NCBI GenBank assembly: GCA_029204225.1
Contig: CM055106.1
Span: forward strand, 45,481,180 to 45,545,179
Source: Diphasiastrum complanatum
Lineage: Eukaryota > Streptophyta > Lycopodiopsida > Lycopodiales > Lycopodiaceae
Length of the DNA stretch: 64,000 nucleotides
Reading direction: 5' to 3'
Below, one piece after another: positions 13,690 to 24,601 of the stretch (the first letter of the stretch is position 1; each line of letters starts with the position of its first letter). A model generated the notes under the pieces. It made no database searches, had not been told where the DNA came from, and saw nothing but the letters and a program-made list of their open reading frames with translations. Made by a program: the position numbers and the translations under genes.

Positions 13690-14757
13690 TTATCAAGAGT
13701 AATTTCGCTGCTCCTACAAGAGGATTAGCATCCTCCTCAAGCTCAAGATTGGATCCTCAAGCTCGGTATTCAAAAAATCAAAAGTTTAGATCCAAGAGAT
13801 CTACAAAGTCAGGCTCTACTGACAAGAAGAGCAACATGCTGTCTGGACCAAATTCTGGTTCAGGATCGAATTCAAGCTCTTCATCATTCCAACCAATGCA
13901 GAAACTTTTCTGCAGATATTGTAAGAGGACTGGCCACGAAATCAAGGACTACCGAACTTTGAAGTACAACAACGAAAAGAAGAAGCGGTTCCAACAACAA
14001 TCACATAGTGCTACAGTCAGTCACTCAAATCAGCAACAACAAGAAAAAGAAGATGAAGCAGCTTTCATGACCAAAGTCGAAGAACAACAGAAAATCGATT
14101 CGTGGTATCTAGATTTTGGAGCAACTCAACACATGACTCACCATCGCGACTAGTTCAAAGGCTATAAGTCATTCACCCACTCTTGAGTTGTGCAACTTGG
14201 AGACAACTCATCACATTCAATCGAAGGTGAAGGAACAGTCAGAGTTGAATTCAAAAGAAGTGAAGTCAAGTTGCTATCCAATGTTCTCCACATTCCAAAT
14301 CTAACTAAGAATTTGTTCTCGGTTAGCAGAATCACTGATTCAGGTCGGAGGGTCGAATTCGATATAGAAGGCTACACAATTCTTGACAAATCTTGGAAGG
14401 TACTAGCCTACGGAAGAAGAAGCGACTATTTGTACAAATGCAGCCATTGCTATTCTTATAACAGTCAAGCTCTTCACACAACCACTTTTAAATCAACTGA
14501 TATGTTGTGGCATTTCAAACTTGGCCATCTTAACTTCAACAATATTCAGCAAATGTTAGTTCAAAGTCTAGTACAAGATCTGTCTTCAGTCAGCAAGCCA
14601 ACTTCTCCATGCGAAAGCTGTATTATCAGCAAGCATGCTAGGAGTCCCTTCAGTTAAGACTCAGTTCATACATCCAAAGGCTTGCTTGACCTTGTATATA
14701 GCAACATTTGTGGCCCAATGCAAACTGCTTCCACAGGGGGAGCTCTCTATTATCTAC
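13690..14757 (+). pseudogene. Ty1/copia gag-protease-integrase start
   Basis: The plus strand encodes a Ser-rich linker and then a knuckle CRYCKRTGHEIKDYR (about 13912-13956), whose last Cys is replaced by Tyr. The protease start WYLDFGATQHMTHH (about 14101-14145) has DFG in place of DSG. After a stop come NVLHIPNLTKNLFSVSRI (about 14280-14335), the gag-pre-integrase LWHFKLGHLNFNNIQQ (about 14505-14552) and the integrase zinc-binding Cys pair SPCESCIISKHARSPF. The reading ends at LLDLVYSNICGPM near 14720. Only a few stops are present, so this fragment is younger than its neighbours. RT and RNase H are missing. Confidence 0.85.
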
Positions 14758-14885
14758 AGAAAATCATTTTTGTGTTCTCCTGGCTGAGTAAAGACTGCTC
14801 CAACTGCATACTTTGATGAGTCCATATGCAGCCTGTTTTTCCAAGTAAACCTAGTTGCATCATCTATGATTGTCTCTAGCTCTCG
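14757..14885 (-). pseudogene. Gypsy RNase H fragment
   Basis: A short minus-strand stretch reads HMDSSKYAVGAVFTQPGEHK, the first strand and catalytic Asp of a gypsy RNase H. It lies between two copia pieces and looks like a small foreign scrap in this junk cluster. Confidence 0.55.
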
Positions 14886-14925
14886 TAAACCAATCACTTT
14901 ACCACTACGATTCTCTGATGAGTTA

Positions 14926-15702
14926 TTACCCAGTCCTTGAGACATGAAACTCCTTACTCGATTGCCTTGGCTGGCAATCACGCTGTTGAGAGAGGAGGCT
15001 CTCCACTGCGCTGCCCTCCTGTCTCGTTCCCCAAATCGTTGAGCCTCGTTCTCCAAATCGCTGGCCTGCTATCACGTTCTCCAAATCGCGATTGAGCTTG
15101 GCATTGTTCTTCTTTCCACCTTTGGAGCTTGATGGTTGATCATCATTCTTGGTCTCCTTGCGGTGGATCTTCTTCTTTGACTTCACCTTTCCCTTGCTTG
15201 AGAAGTTGGCCTTCTCATCACCATCATGCAACTTCAAGGATCCAATCCTTTGCTTGACATGAAGGATCCTACTCTCCGCGGCCACAAGCACACTATGGAG
15301 CTTGTCAATGGAAGGTAGTGCATCTTGAATAGCAAAGCTTTGTACAAGATTGGAGAAGTCATCTTCAAGACCATTCAAAATGATTTGAACAAGTTCATCA
15401 TCATGAATACCCTCACTAATGATGGAAAGTTATTTGTTGAGAGATTTTATTCTCAAGACATACTCTTGAGCACTCTCATCACTCCCTCTAATGCTTTGAA
15501 GAACTTTGTTTCTAATCACAAGCACTCTAGAGGTATTTTTGGATTCATAAATCCCTTTAAGGTAGTTCCATGCCTCCTTGGCCGAGGTACAAGATGCCAC
15601 TTCCTTTAGAAGTTCATTACTAACATTCATTTTCAAGCAATTTAATGCTAGTCTAGCTCTCTTTTTGTACCTCACTTGATCTTGACCTCCTTGAGAGGTC
15701 AA
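14926..15702 (-). pseudogene. Ty1/copia gag remnant
   Basis: The minus strand gives a UBN2-type gag in two frames: AKEAWNYLKGIYESKNTSR and ESAQEYVLRIKSLNK (15702-15430), then QIILNGLEDDFSNLVQSFAIQ and LVAAESRILHVKQRIGSL (15378-15200). A Lys/Ser-rich linker follows. The zinc knuckle is not reached, and from about 15060 the reading degenerates into a repeated QRFGERG-like sequence. It belongs to the same gag family as 2.5-3.3 kb and 12.6-13.7 kb. Confidence 0.8.
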
Positions 15703-18700
15703 GATGGAAAAAAGAGAAAGGGTCAGGGACTATATTGAACGGGTCAAATATCTACGATCCGAGTGTAGTGCAGCCCTAATTCCCGATCATGCGGTGATCA
15801 CGTGGTTCCTAGCAGGACTACCACGTAACATCCTGAGAGAACTGAATCGATCGGAGCAGTACACTACTCTGCAATAAGCTATGGAGGATGTCATCAGGGA
15901 AGAGGATGAGGGATCAGACAACGAATATCCATCCACCCATACTCCTACTCCCTCAATAGCATCGTCATCATCAAATACTTCCACTCTATCCATAGAACTG
16001 CTGTTGGAACATATGAAAAAATTACACAAACAACAGATGGAGCAGCTCACATAGCAGTTTGATCAGAAATTAAAAGCCTTACAAGGAGCTGTAGCAGCAA
16101 GGCCAAATCTACCGGAACAAAACCAACTACAATATCCCCGACGTGAAAATGTATGGTGTTCAGTATGCACACAAAACCATACAGCGAAAGAGTGTCCGGT
16201 CCTAAAGCAAAATCTGAGACTGACCCATTGATTCTGTCATTTGTGCAACGCAACATCGCATGATACGACATTTTGCCCATTTAACCCTCGGATTGTCCAA
16301 CAGAAAAGGAGTCTTTATCAGACTTCTTATCCATATCATCAAGGGGCACCAAATGTGGCACCGAGGTATAGCGCACCGAATAATCAACAGCATATGGCCT
16401 TACCTGCACCACTGGGGCCAACCAATCAACAGGTGGCCCACGTAAACTTGACAGCGGCAGAATCAGAGATGCCAGTACCACCTCTATCAATGGTATGGGC
16501 CAGATGAACCGTATATGGATCCTGTCATAAATGAATATATTGCGGCCTATGCAGTTCAAACTCATCCTCAAGGTGAAAGAAATTACGGCTGCTACGGATG
16601 TGGCGAAGGACACAATAATTGCTGAATGTCCTTAGAAGGGACAATATACATCCTTCTGCCGACAATGCGGTTATGGGCACTACTTTTAAAATTGTCCATT
16701 CAGACCTAATCTCCATCTGCATATCGTGTTTTACTGGGAAAACCATGGTTGAGGACTCAAGTAGTACACAATTGGGGTACAGGGAAACTCACCTTTGAGA
16801 ACAGAGAGTAGGCTATAAAGGTCGATCCAACCACATGGGCGGTGAAACCACTAACACCCAAGGTTGATGACAGATCATCCACGACAGATCACACAATACA
16901 TCGTCCAAGACAAGCCAAGGGTGGTCACTACAATTTAGAGATGGATGTCGTGAGATGGACGGATGCATAAGCAACGATTGACTGCCAAGCATGTCAATAT
17001 GAATCAACCAAGCACATCTTCACCCAAGTGTTACACCATGGACACACCAATTACATTTGGAGTGAATATGATACAAGTAGCATGGCTGTCAGCGGAATCT
17101 ATTGAGAACCAAGTGGATGATGATTTAGTTCCTTGGCAATATGCTTTGACTTACAACAAGGAGACTGAACTGACTGATGAGCATGTCCTACAGCACATGG
17201 ACCCAGATCGTTATGGAATTAAGAAAGTATCAGATCAACCGCCGCAAAAATCTGCTATGGCAAAAGTTTCAAGGATAGATCCACCAAGGGCACCTGTGAA
17301 CAAGAAGAACCAGTTGAAGCAACACTACAACCAGGTGATCCGATGGAGTGGTCTACCTGAAGAAGCTATAGCTACAGTGGATGTTGATATTCCCAACCAC
17401 GAGGCAAATGCCACACCAATTCCGAAGAAAGACAACAAGGACGAATCCACCAATATGACAAAAAGAGAGAAAAAGAAGGTGTTGGATTCCTTGAAATCAA
17501 TCAGGATGGACTTTGATACAGCATCATCCTTTTCTCAGATGACGAAAAGTCAAAAGATGACCAGTCGCGGGCTAAGATCAATATGTTGAAGGAGGAATCT
17601 CGACGAGCACCAGTTCACGAGATGCTTGAGACCTTCAAGAATTATACCTTGGACGACGTGGTAATTATGATGTCGCAAGCCCAACAAGAATTTGATCAAA
17701 GTCAGGCACCAGCAGAACAAGTCTTCGAAGGACCTGCGCGAACGCAACCCATGAACCTTGCCAAGCTAGGTGAAGAAGAAAAGATCGTATACGTGGGAGA
17801 GCAATTAATGCCCATTCAATTCAAAAGACTACAATCATTTTTGGTGGAGTACAAGGATTGTTTTACCTAGAATTATAGTGATATAAAGGGCATTCCACCA
17901 ACAATAGTCCAACACACTATACCCTTGGTGGATGGAGCAGTCCCCAAGGTGAGTCGTTACTAGCGCTGCAACCCGAACTACACGGAGATGATCAAGCAGG
18001 AATTGCAGAAGCTGTTAGATGCAAATTTCATTTATGAAATCGAGCACACTGAATGGGTATCGTCGATAGTTATAGTACCCAAGAAGAATGGCAAAATGCG
18101 GATCTATGTGAATATGAAGGAGCTAAACACAGTCATTAAAAATGATCATTTTTCTTTGCCCTTTACAGAAAGTGTCCTTGACAGAGTAGCTGGGGCCAAA
18201 GCCTACAATCTTTTGGACGGCTTCAACGATTACAACCAAGTGAAGATAGCATAAGACATCATTCACTATGGAATGGAAAACTTATGCCTGTAAGGTGATG
18301 CCATTGACTTTGCAATGCCCCCAAGCACTTTCCAGCGAGTCGTGCAGCAGCATTCAAAGAGTATTTGCAAAAATTTCTGAAAATTTTCTTGGACAATCTA
18401 TGCGTGCATGGACCAAAATCTGAACATTATCCAATCTGGAGAAGGTGCTACAAAAATGCTGCGAATTCCAGATCTCCTTGAATCTAGAAAAATGTCAATT
18501 TTGGATTACGCATGGCTTGATTCTCGGCCATATAGTATCTAGACATGGGATCGCCACAGACCTATCAAAAATCAGGATCGTTGTTGATCTACCACCTCTA
18601 GGAACGATCTGCGAGGTCTACATCTTTATGGGTCATGCTAACTATTACAGGATCTTCATTCTAAATTTTGCGGAGTAGCACGACCAATTTACAAGCTCAC

Positions 18701-18830
18701 AACGGATTCACATTGGAACGAGAAAGCCCTAAAGGCTTTCCAAAAACTTAAAGATGCATTGGTTTTAGCACCAATTCTACGTCCTCCCAATTGGTCCATT
18801 GAGTTAAATGAAATTTGGCATTCTCTAATC
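15703..18830 (+). pseudogene. Ty3/gypsy-like gag-pol with multiple zinc knuckles (copy 2)
   Basis: It opens in mid-gag (RVRDYIERVKYLRSEC, WFLAGLPRNILREL). Knuckles follow: WCSVCTQNHTAKEC (about 16150), CHLCNATSHDTTFC (about 16235), CYGCGEGHNNC (about 16590) and CRQCGYGHYF...NC (about 16660). A Lys/Glu-rich middle (16963-17870) leads into RT: FIYEIEHTEWVSSIVIVPKK, AYNLLDGFNDYNQVKIA (18030-18254), and HIVSRHGIATDLSKI near 18530. An RNase H entry (ALKAFQKLKDALVLAPIL) ends at about 18830. The catalytic block between about 18255 and 18440 is badly frameshifted. No integrase follows. It is the same family as 7.3-9.8 kb and supplies the RT that copy 1 lacks. Confidence 0.8.
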
Positions 18831-19230
18831 AGTTAAAGGGGATCAGAGGTCGTCGGGGCTCTGACGCAGGGCAGCCATCTCCTCAGTCGCTGCTAGGATA
18901 GGGTTAAGCCATCAGCCTTATATATATATATAGAAAAGATCTCGGTTCAGTTGGTGAGGTGGTCCATCGCAGGGTTCTCTTTGTACAGTTGTTCTCATGG
19001 CTTCTGACATGTCCCTGCTTCATCCTCTCAGTCTCAAATGACCTGCTTCAGCTGTATCTCCCCCTCCTGACTCCCCTCCTCATTCGTGTCAAGCTGTGCT
19101 GGGTTCCTCGCTTGCCACAACACCCTCTATTCCTCCTTCGCCCACCTCTTCCCATGGCATTGTTGCCCCCTCGCTTGGTTGTGAGCCTCCTTTGACCCTT
19201 ATTGCATTGCCTTCTCAACCCCCTGAACGA

Positions 19231-22200
19231 GTTCCTTGCCATGCTTGTGTCATTTCTTCTCTCCTAGAGGAGGTCTTGCCCGTCACCAGCGTTCTTGTCC
19301 TGCGCTACTTCAGTCGTCTCAATATCGCCCTCCTCTTTCTGCACCCCATTCGCCCTCTGCTTCAGCTTCGTTTTCTTCCCTTGACGTCCTCGGAGCTTTT
19401 CACTTGGGCTTCCCTCGTCCAAGGCTCTACTTTCATATTCCCCTTGCTCTCCGTCGTGAAACTCAAGTTCCTATGCGCCTTCCTCTTGATCACTTGGCTA
19501 TTGACCCCTTTGACATTGTGGCTTGGCATCAATTTCTTCTTTTTCTCCTTTGGTGTCTAGTGCTTCCTCCGAGGGGTGGGGATGCTGGTCATAGACAAAC
19601 TTGTGCTCACCTTCATTGCTTTCTATCGGGAGACTGGGAAACGCTTCATGATGAATACTTTGCACGTTGTTAGGCACTTGCTACTCGCAACTCGCATGAC
19701 TCTCATCCTCAAGGTGCCTCACCTCTCCACCATCGCCTTCATCGCACCCTACATCTTGGGCACGTTGGTGAGTATTCTCGTGCAGCTCGAGCTTTAGCTC
19801 CTCTCACACCCGCTCCCTCTTCTGCTGATACTATTACTGCTCTCCAAGCTCTACATCCTGCTTCTGAAGACATTCTTTTCTTGTTTGTGGAGGACTTTGT
19901 GTCTGATGTTGACTTGGTGCTTGATCATGATTCTTTCTCTCGTGCCTTCCATTGTAGTCCTTGTCTTGTTGTTGGTGGTCCCTCCAGTTTGGTCTATGAA
20001 CACCTTCGTGATTGCTTTCCACCTGAGGACTCTGCTAGTGGCTTTGTTCAACTCTTTCAGGTCTGCTCTTTTATCGCCTCTAGTCACAGTCCTTCTTCTG
20101 TCGCTCATCTTTTGTCTGCATCTCATTTGATCACCATGTCTAAAGCCTTGGGTTGCGTCCATCTCATCGATATTGGCGAAGTCCTCCTCCATCTTGTTAG
20201 TCATTCTATCTGTTTTTAGTTTCAACAAATTTTTGCCTCTTTTCTCTCCCCTCATCAGTTTGGCGTCTCTACTCCTGGCGGCTGTGAAGCTGTCATTCAT
20301 GGTTTGCGTGCCACCCTTGTTTTCCATCCTGACTGGGTTGTTCTCCAAGTGGGTGTTTCCAATGCTTTTAAAACTATTTCTAGAGCTGTGATCTTTCAAG
20401 AGATGCGCGCGGCTGGTGGTGAGTTGGCTCAGCTTATCCCATTTGTGCGGTTGTTCTATGCTACTGAGACTCCTCTCTTTTATAGTCACCATGTGCGCTC
20501 TGGGGATCTTTTCACTATCCAATCTGCAGCATGTATTCGTCAAGGTGATCATTTGGATGGTCCTCTATTTGTTCTGGCTCATTTCCGTGCACTTCGAACT
20601 TCTGTAGAGGCCTTTCCCTCTTGCTTATTTCCTTCGGTTGCTGATGACACTCATGTTGTTGGTTTTGTTCCTACGATGCTCCTCGTATTTCATCATTTCT
20701 CTGAGCAGCTGGCTTCTCTTGGTTTGTCTATTCAACCCCACAAGTGTTCAGTGTGGTCTCCAGCAGGTCTTCCCCCGGACTTTGTTCCTCCTCAAGGTTT
20801 TCTCACTCCTTCGGATGGCATTCGAGTTCTGGGTGTTCCTTTTGGGTCTGCTTCCTTCAACTCTACTTTTCTTGGTGAGTCTCTCTAGGAGGATGTTGCT
20901 CATTCAGATCTGCTTCCCCGGTTGGGCGACACTCAGGTCGCGTTTGGCATCTTGACGTCTTGCTTTATCCAGCGTCTTTCTTATCTGCTGCGGACTTTCC
21001 CCCCTACTCCAGACTTTTTGCATCTCCTCTCTTTCTTTGACAACTCTCTTATGGATGTTTTTGGCCGCCTTTTGGGCCCTGGTTCTTTGGATGGTGTGGA
21101 GACCCTTTCAGCTCGGAACCAGGCTCGGTTACCCATTTTATGTGGAGGTGTGGGTATTCTCTCTATGGTTTCTTCTGCACCTACAGCTTTTCTTGGGAGC
21201 TGGGCTCTTGTCGCCCCTGCTTTGTCTTCTCGGTTTCTTTTTGTCTTTCGTCCTCTCTTGGCGAATTGCATTGCTCATGTGGATAGCGGTTCTCTGCCTT
21301 TCCAGCACCTCCTCATCGCTGCGCGAGAGCTCCTCCCCCTCTCTGCCCAAGCTTGTCTTTCTCCTTTTGAGCAACTCCTCACTTTTAGCTCAGTTCACCT
21401 GCAAGAGACCCTCTTGGAGCACGTGCACAAGCATATTCTTTCCAGCATGCTCTCTGAGGCTCCTTTGGCGTTGCATCGAGCTTGGCTTCTTTCTTGGCGG
21501 GTCCTGGTGTCGGGGCTTGGCTGTCAGCTCGGCCTGTTATCCCTTCTTTCTGGTTGTCTTCGGCCTTCTTCACCACTGCTCTTCGTCCTTGCTTGGGGCT
21601 TCCTCATTCTTCGGTCTTGGGTCTCTCCAGGTGTGTTTGTGGTCACCCTATTGATGCTCTTGCTATCCACCTCCTCTGTTGTCCTTCTGGGAGTGAGCAC
21701 ACAGCTACGCATGATGTTGTCAGAGATGCAGCGGCCGCTATAACCAAAGATGGAGGATTCCATGTCCTCAAAGAGTAGTCTCATGTTCGTCCTTCTTTTG
21801 CGTCCCACTCTTCCCATAGGCGTGTTGACATTGTCCTCTCTCGGGATGGGCTTCGTACTTTGGCAGATGTTGTTGTTGCTGATCCCACGCGTGGTGACCT
21901 ATTGCCTCGCTCTGCTTTCACACCAGGAGAAGCGGCAGACGTCGCAACACAAGAGAAGGAAAAAAACTACTTCGACAGGCACCCCACTGATGCTTTCCTT
22001 CCTTTGGCTATTGAGACTTATGGCACCTTGCATCGACGCTTTGAGAATTTTCTTCGCATGTGTTCTCATCAGACGGCAGAGCGTCAAGGTATTCTTGGGT
22101 CTATTCTTGTGGCTTCCTTCAAATAATGTGTTTCCATTGCCCTACAACGTGCTCAGGCCCTATCTATTCTGCAACGGGTGACAGTGGCTGGGTCTGCTAC

Positions 22201-22275
22201 ATCTCATCTCCCTTCATTAGCTAACTCACCACCTCTTCACTTTTCCGATCTGCTGCAGTCAATTGGCAGACTCCC
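19231..22275 (+). pseudogene. Zinc finger-RT-CCHC-nuclease polyprotein, near-intact
   Basis: The N-terminal finger is split by a frameshift: PCHAC in one frame, then FSPRGGLARHQRSC in the next (about 19240-19300). RT motifs then run in one frame: LLSASHLITMSKA (about 20110), HPDWVVLQVGVSNAFKTISR (about 20330-20385), CIRQGDHLDGPLFVLAHF (about 20530-20585) and the catalytic VADDTHVVG (about 20638). A thumb region follows. After another frameshift near 21480 comes CVCGHPIDALAIHLLCC (about 21630), then RVDIVLSRDG and DVVVADPTRG (21821-21893). The last pair has the D...(V)VD spacing expected of a PD-(D/E)XK fold. Visible in-frame stops lie at 20217, 20886 and near 21776. Such enzymes nick target DNA and prime reverse transcription in the nucleus. 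The nuclease assignment rests on motif layout only. Confidence 0.7.
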
Positions 22276-22384
22276 ACGGACATCGTCATAGTTTATGCAA
22301 TGTTATTTTTAATGTTAGGATTTGGATTAATCTTAGCTTTACTATAAGCTTCGCTCTTGTTTGAGCCTACTTTTGTTTAAACTT

Positions 22385-22395
22385 CCCCTTCGGGG
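22385..22395 (+). other. Small GC hairpin in LINE 3' UTR
   Basis: CCCC-TTC-GGGG forms a compact stem-loop (or a C(UUCG)G tetraloop with a three-pair stem) about 50 bp before the element's 3' end. Position and form would suit a 3' RNA recognition element, but function is not shown. Confidence 0.5.
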
Positions 22396-22443
22396 TGTAT
22401 ATATCTTTTTCATCAATGTACCTACTACTTTTTCCTATGAATA

Positions 22444-23070
22444 AATGAGGCTATGGAGTCACAAGAATGGAGGGATGCCATGCAAAAGGAGTATGATGCT
22501 CTTATGGAGAATCATACATGGAAGCTTGTGGATCTTCCTCAAGGAAGAAAGCCACTTGAGTGCAAATGGATCTATAGATTGAAGTACAATCAAGATGGGA
22601 GCATCAACAAACACAAGGCAAGGCTAGTGGCAAAGGGGTCCCTGCAAACCAAGGGAGTAGATTTTGATGAAACTTTTGCTCCTGTTGCTAAGCTAGTTTT
22701 CATAAGGTTGATTATTTCTCTTGCAACTACCTTCAATTGGCCTCTATTTCAACTTGATGTGACTAATGCTTTTCTCAATGGATATTTGGAAGAGGAAATT
22801 TTCATGAGGCAACCCGAGGGCTTCATCAAAGAAGATCAAGAGGAAAAAGTGTGTTTGTTGCTAAGAAGCCTTTATGGGCTCAAGCAAGCACCTAGAGCTT
22901 GGTACTCTAGGTTAAATACTTTCTTGAACTCTATTAAGTTTGTTGTAAGTGCTTATGATCCTTCTTTGTACTTAAGATTCAATGATGGTAAGATCATCAT
23001 TCTCATTTTATATGTCGATGACATTATCCTTAGTGGAAATGATCTTGATGGTATACAAGAAGTCAAGTAG
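22444..23070 (+). pseudogene. Ty1/copia reverse transcriptase, open frame
   Basis: This is a continuous 205-residue RT (RVT_2) frame. It runs from the entry segment EAMESQEWRDAMQKEYDAL, through KWIYRLKYNQDGSINKHKAR, the FDETFAPVAK stretch, QLDVTNAFLNGYLEEEIFM, SLYGLKQAPRAWYSRL and the catalytic YVDDIILSG, to a stop at 23068-23070. It is the best-preserved pol domain in the window. Gag, protease, integrase and RNase H are all missing. Its left end coincides with the 3' end of the LINE at 18.8-22.4 kb, which suggests the LINE inserted within this copia coding region and the far side was later lost. Confidence 0.85.
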
Positions 23071-23475
23071 AAGCTAGATTTGGAAGATAGTCTTGATATA
23101 GATCAAGACCCAAGCTACCAAACACTCTTTGTGATCATTTGTAGATCACATTCAGTCCTTTACTCTGAAATTTGACAATGGACACATGCATGTAGTTTTG
23201 TATTTGTCTAGTTGAGAAATTGACATTTGGAGAAAGTAGGTAGAAGTTAGGTGCAATTTCTGCATGCAAGCTGTTAGGTGTCAATATGATAGTAGTTTAC
23301 ACTTGAATAGGTGTAGGGAATGCATTGAACGTCGTAAGATTTCAATTAATGACACTATCTAGGTCTTGCCACATGGATACTCTCAATGTTAAAACAACTT
23401 TGCTCTTGGTATAGGCTAGTATTATAAACAAGAGCCCCAAGCATGTCAATGGTCAATGGTGAAGCCACGTTGACC

Positions 23476-23477
<2 letters not shown>

Positions 23478-23553
<76 letters not shown>
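23478..23553. repeat. (GA)n microsatellite
   Basis: This is a pure GA run of 76 bp. The sequence after it (AAAGCCACATG) lacks the conserved LINE end found beside other GA runs, so its origin is unclear. Confidence 0.97.
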
Positions 23554-23559
<6 letters not shown>

Positions 23560-24178
23560 CATGTTGGAGGCTTGAAGAGCATAATTGCGTGATATTGTCT
23601 CTTGCCTCCAGAGGTAGCCTCATGATTGCATTGAGGATAGGAGGTTGAAAATTCTTGCCTCTAGAGGTAGCTTGCCTTCGGAGGCAATCTCCATTGTTCT
23701 TTCAAGACATATATCAAACCACACGCTTAACTTCCAACAATTTCCAACCACTTTTGCCAACTTTCGGCCAATTGCTAACTTCTGGCAAAATTTGAACAAT
23801 CTCCGACGACTTACATGCACCTTTTCAACGACCTTCCAAGCCTACTTCTTGTGACCTCCTAGGCCAACTTTTGGAGAGTAGCATATTTCGCATTGTGAGT
23901 GATGTGGCCCTTTCATATAACGATGTGGCCCTTTCATATAACGATGGAGGGGCAAGGAGAGATGGGGGAGCAAAGACAGAGATGGTGGAGCACCCCAACT
24001 ACGTTTGGATGATGTTCCATTACCAGTGGCATGTCATTGATGGTGTGAAATAAGTTGATGCATAAATTGTTAATAAGAGACTCATCCAACTTTAAGCCTA
24101 ATTCTCACATGTGCCATGTAGACAAGTGCACCTGGAACCTGTGGCTCAGGGTGGGTAGGTGTGGGTGTGTGTGTGCGC

Positions 24179-24216
<38 letters not shown>

Positions 24217-24436
24217 CTATGGAGTTCTCTTCACAGAAAACGTGAGGGAAATGCGAGGAGGAGCAGCAGCAGACGAAGCCTCTCGATGAGCAACGAAGCA
24301 GACAGAGAAGATTGGAGTTAGTGGAAAGCAAAAAAATCAGTCCGTAGATGCTTGCAACAATGGCGTAAGCACAATTCCTCAACGAGCTAGATTGGGGTCG
24401 AGGTAGCTAGCTAGCTGCACAAAAGCAGCTGCAGAA
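23554..24436 (+). promoter_or_regulatory. Putative promoter and 5' leader of PLR1
   Basis: This is the sequence upstream of the PLR1 start codon. It contains a 21-bp tandem duplication (unit GATGTGGCCCTTTCATATAAC, 23901-23942) and a GT/GC/GA repeat at 24163-24213. There are several short upstream ATGs, including an eight-codon frame at 24219-24245 and an eleven-codon frame at about 24285-24320. An in-frame stop (TAG at 24404-24406) precedes the start codon at 24437. No convincing TATA box is placed, and the transcription start is unknown. Confidence 0.4.
24163..24213. repeat. (GT)n-(GA)n microsatellite
   Basis: A GT/GC stretch (24163-24180) is followed by 33 bp of GA (24181-24213), about 220 bp before the PLR1 start codon. 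GA/CT runs are common in plant 5' leaders. Here the run may simply be a repeat. Confidence 0.95.
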
Positions 24437-24601
24437 ATGAGTGCCACTCCATTGCTTTTGCCTTTTTGTTGCCCTTGCTCAGCTGTCATTGCCTGCGCGC
24501 GGCCTTCCTTTGATGGAACTACCTCTCTTGCACCACCGCGCTCACCTTCGTTATCTTCTGCTCTCATCTCTCCGCTTCCGGCTGTCTGGCCTTGGGATAT
24601 G
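24437..24601 (+). CDS. PLR1: PLR1 exon 1: transit peptide
   Basis: It encodes residues 1-55, from [10 protein letters not shown] to AVWPWDM, in whole codons. The donor is ATG|GTAAGT, a textbook plant donor. The Trp-Pro-Trp just before the junction is shared with the Arabidopsis protein, and that ties this distant exon to exon 2 across 9.9 kb. Protein rich in Ser, Pro and hydroxylated residues before it is typical of plastid targeting. Confidence 0.8.

Larger units (their letters stand above)
18835..22440 (+). mobile_element. Non-LTR retrotransposon with R2-like domain order
   Basis: One long, Ser/Leu-rich reading on the plus strand spans about 19.1-22.27 kb with no LTRs. The domain order is an N-terminal Cys-His zinc finger, RT, a C-terminal CCHC, and a restriction-like nuclease motif. 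The 5' leader (18835-19090) includes a short TATATATATATA tract. The 3' UTR (about 22275-22440) contains a CCCC-TTC-GGGG hairpin and ends next to copia RT coding sequence at about 22444, with no poly(A). Base composition (C/T-rich) differs from the AT-rich neighbours. The left boundary is inferred from where the gypsy reading stops. Confidence 0.7.

Noticed and set aside
19834-21817. Long minus-strand frames opposite the R2-like element (up to 233 codons)
   Set aside because: They are antisense shadows of the C/T-rich plus-strand RT reading, which carries real motifs.
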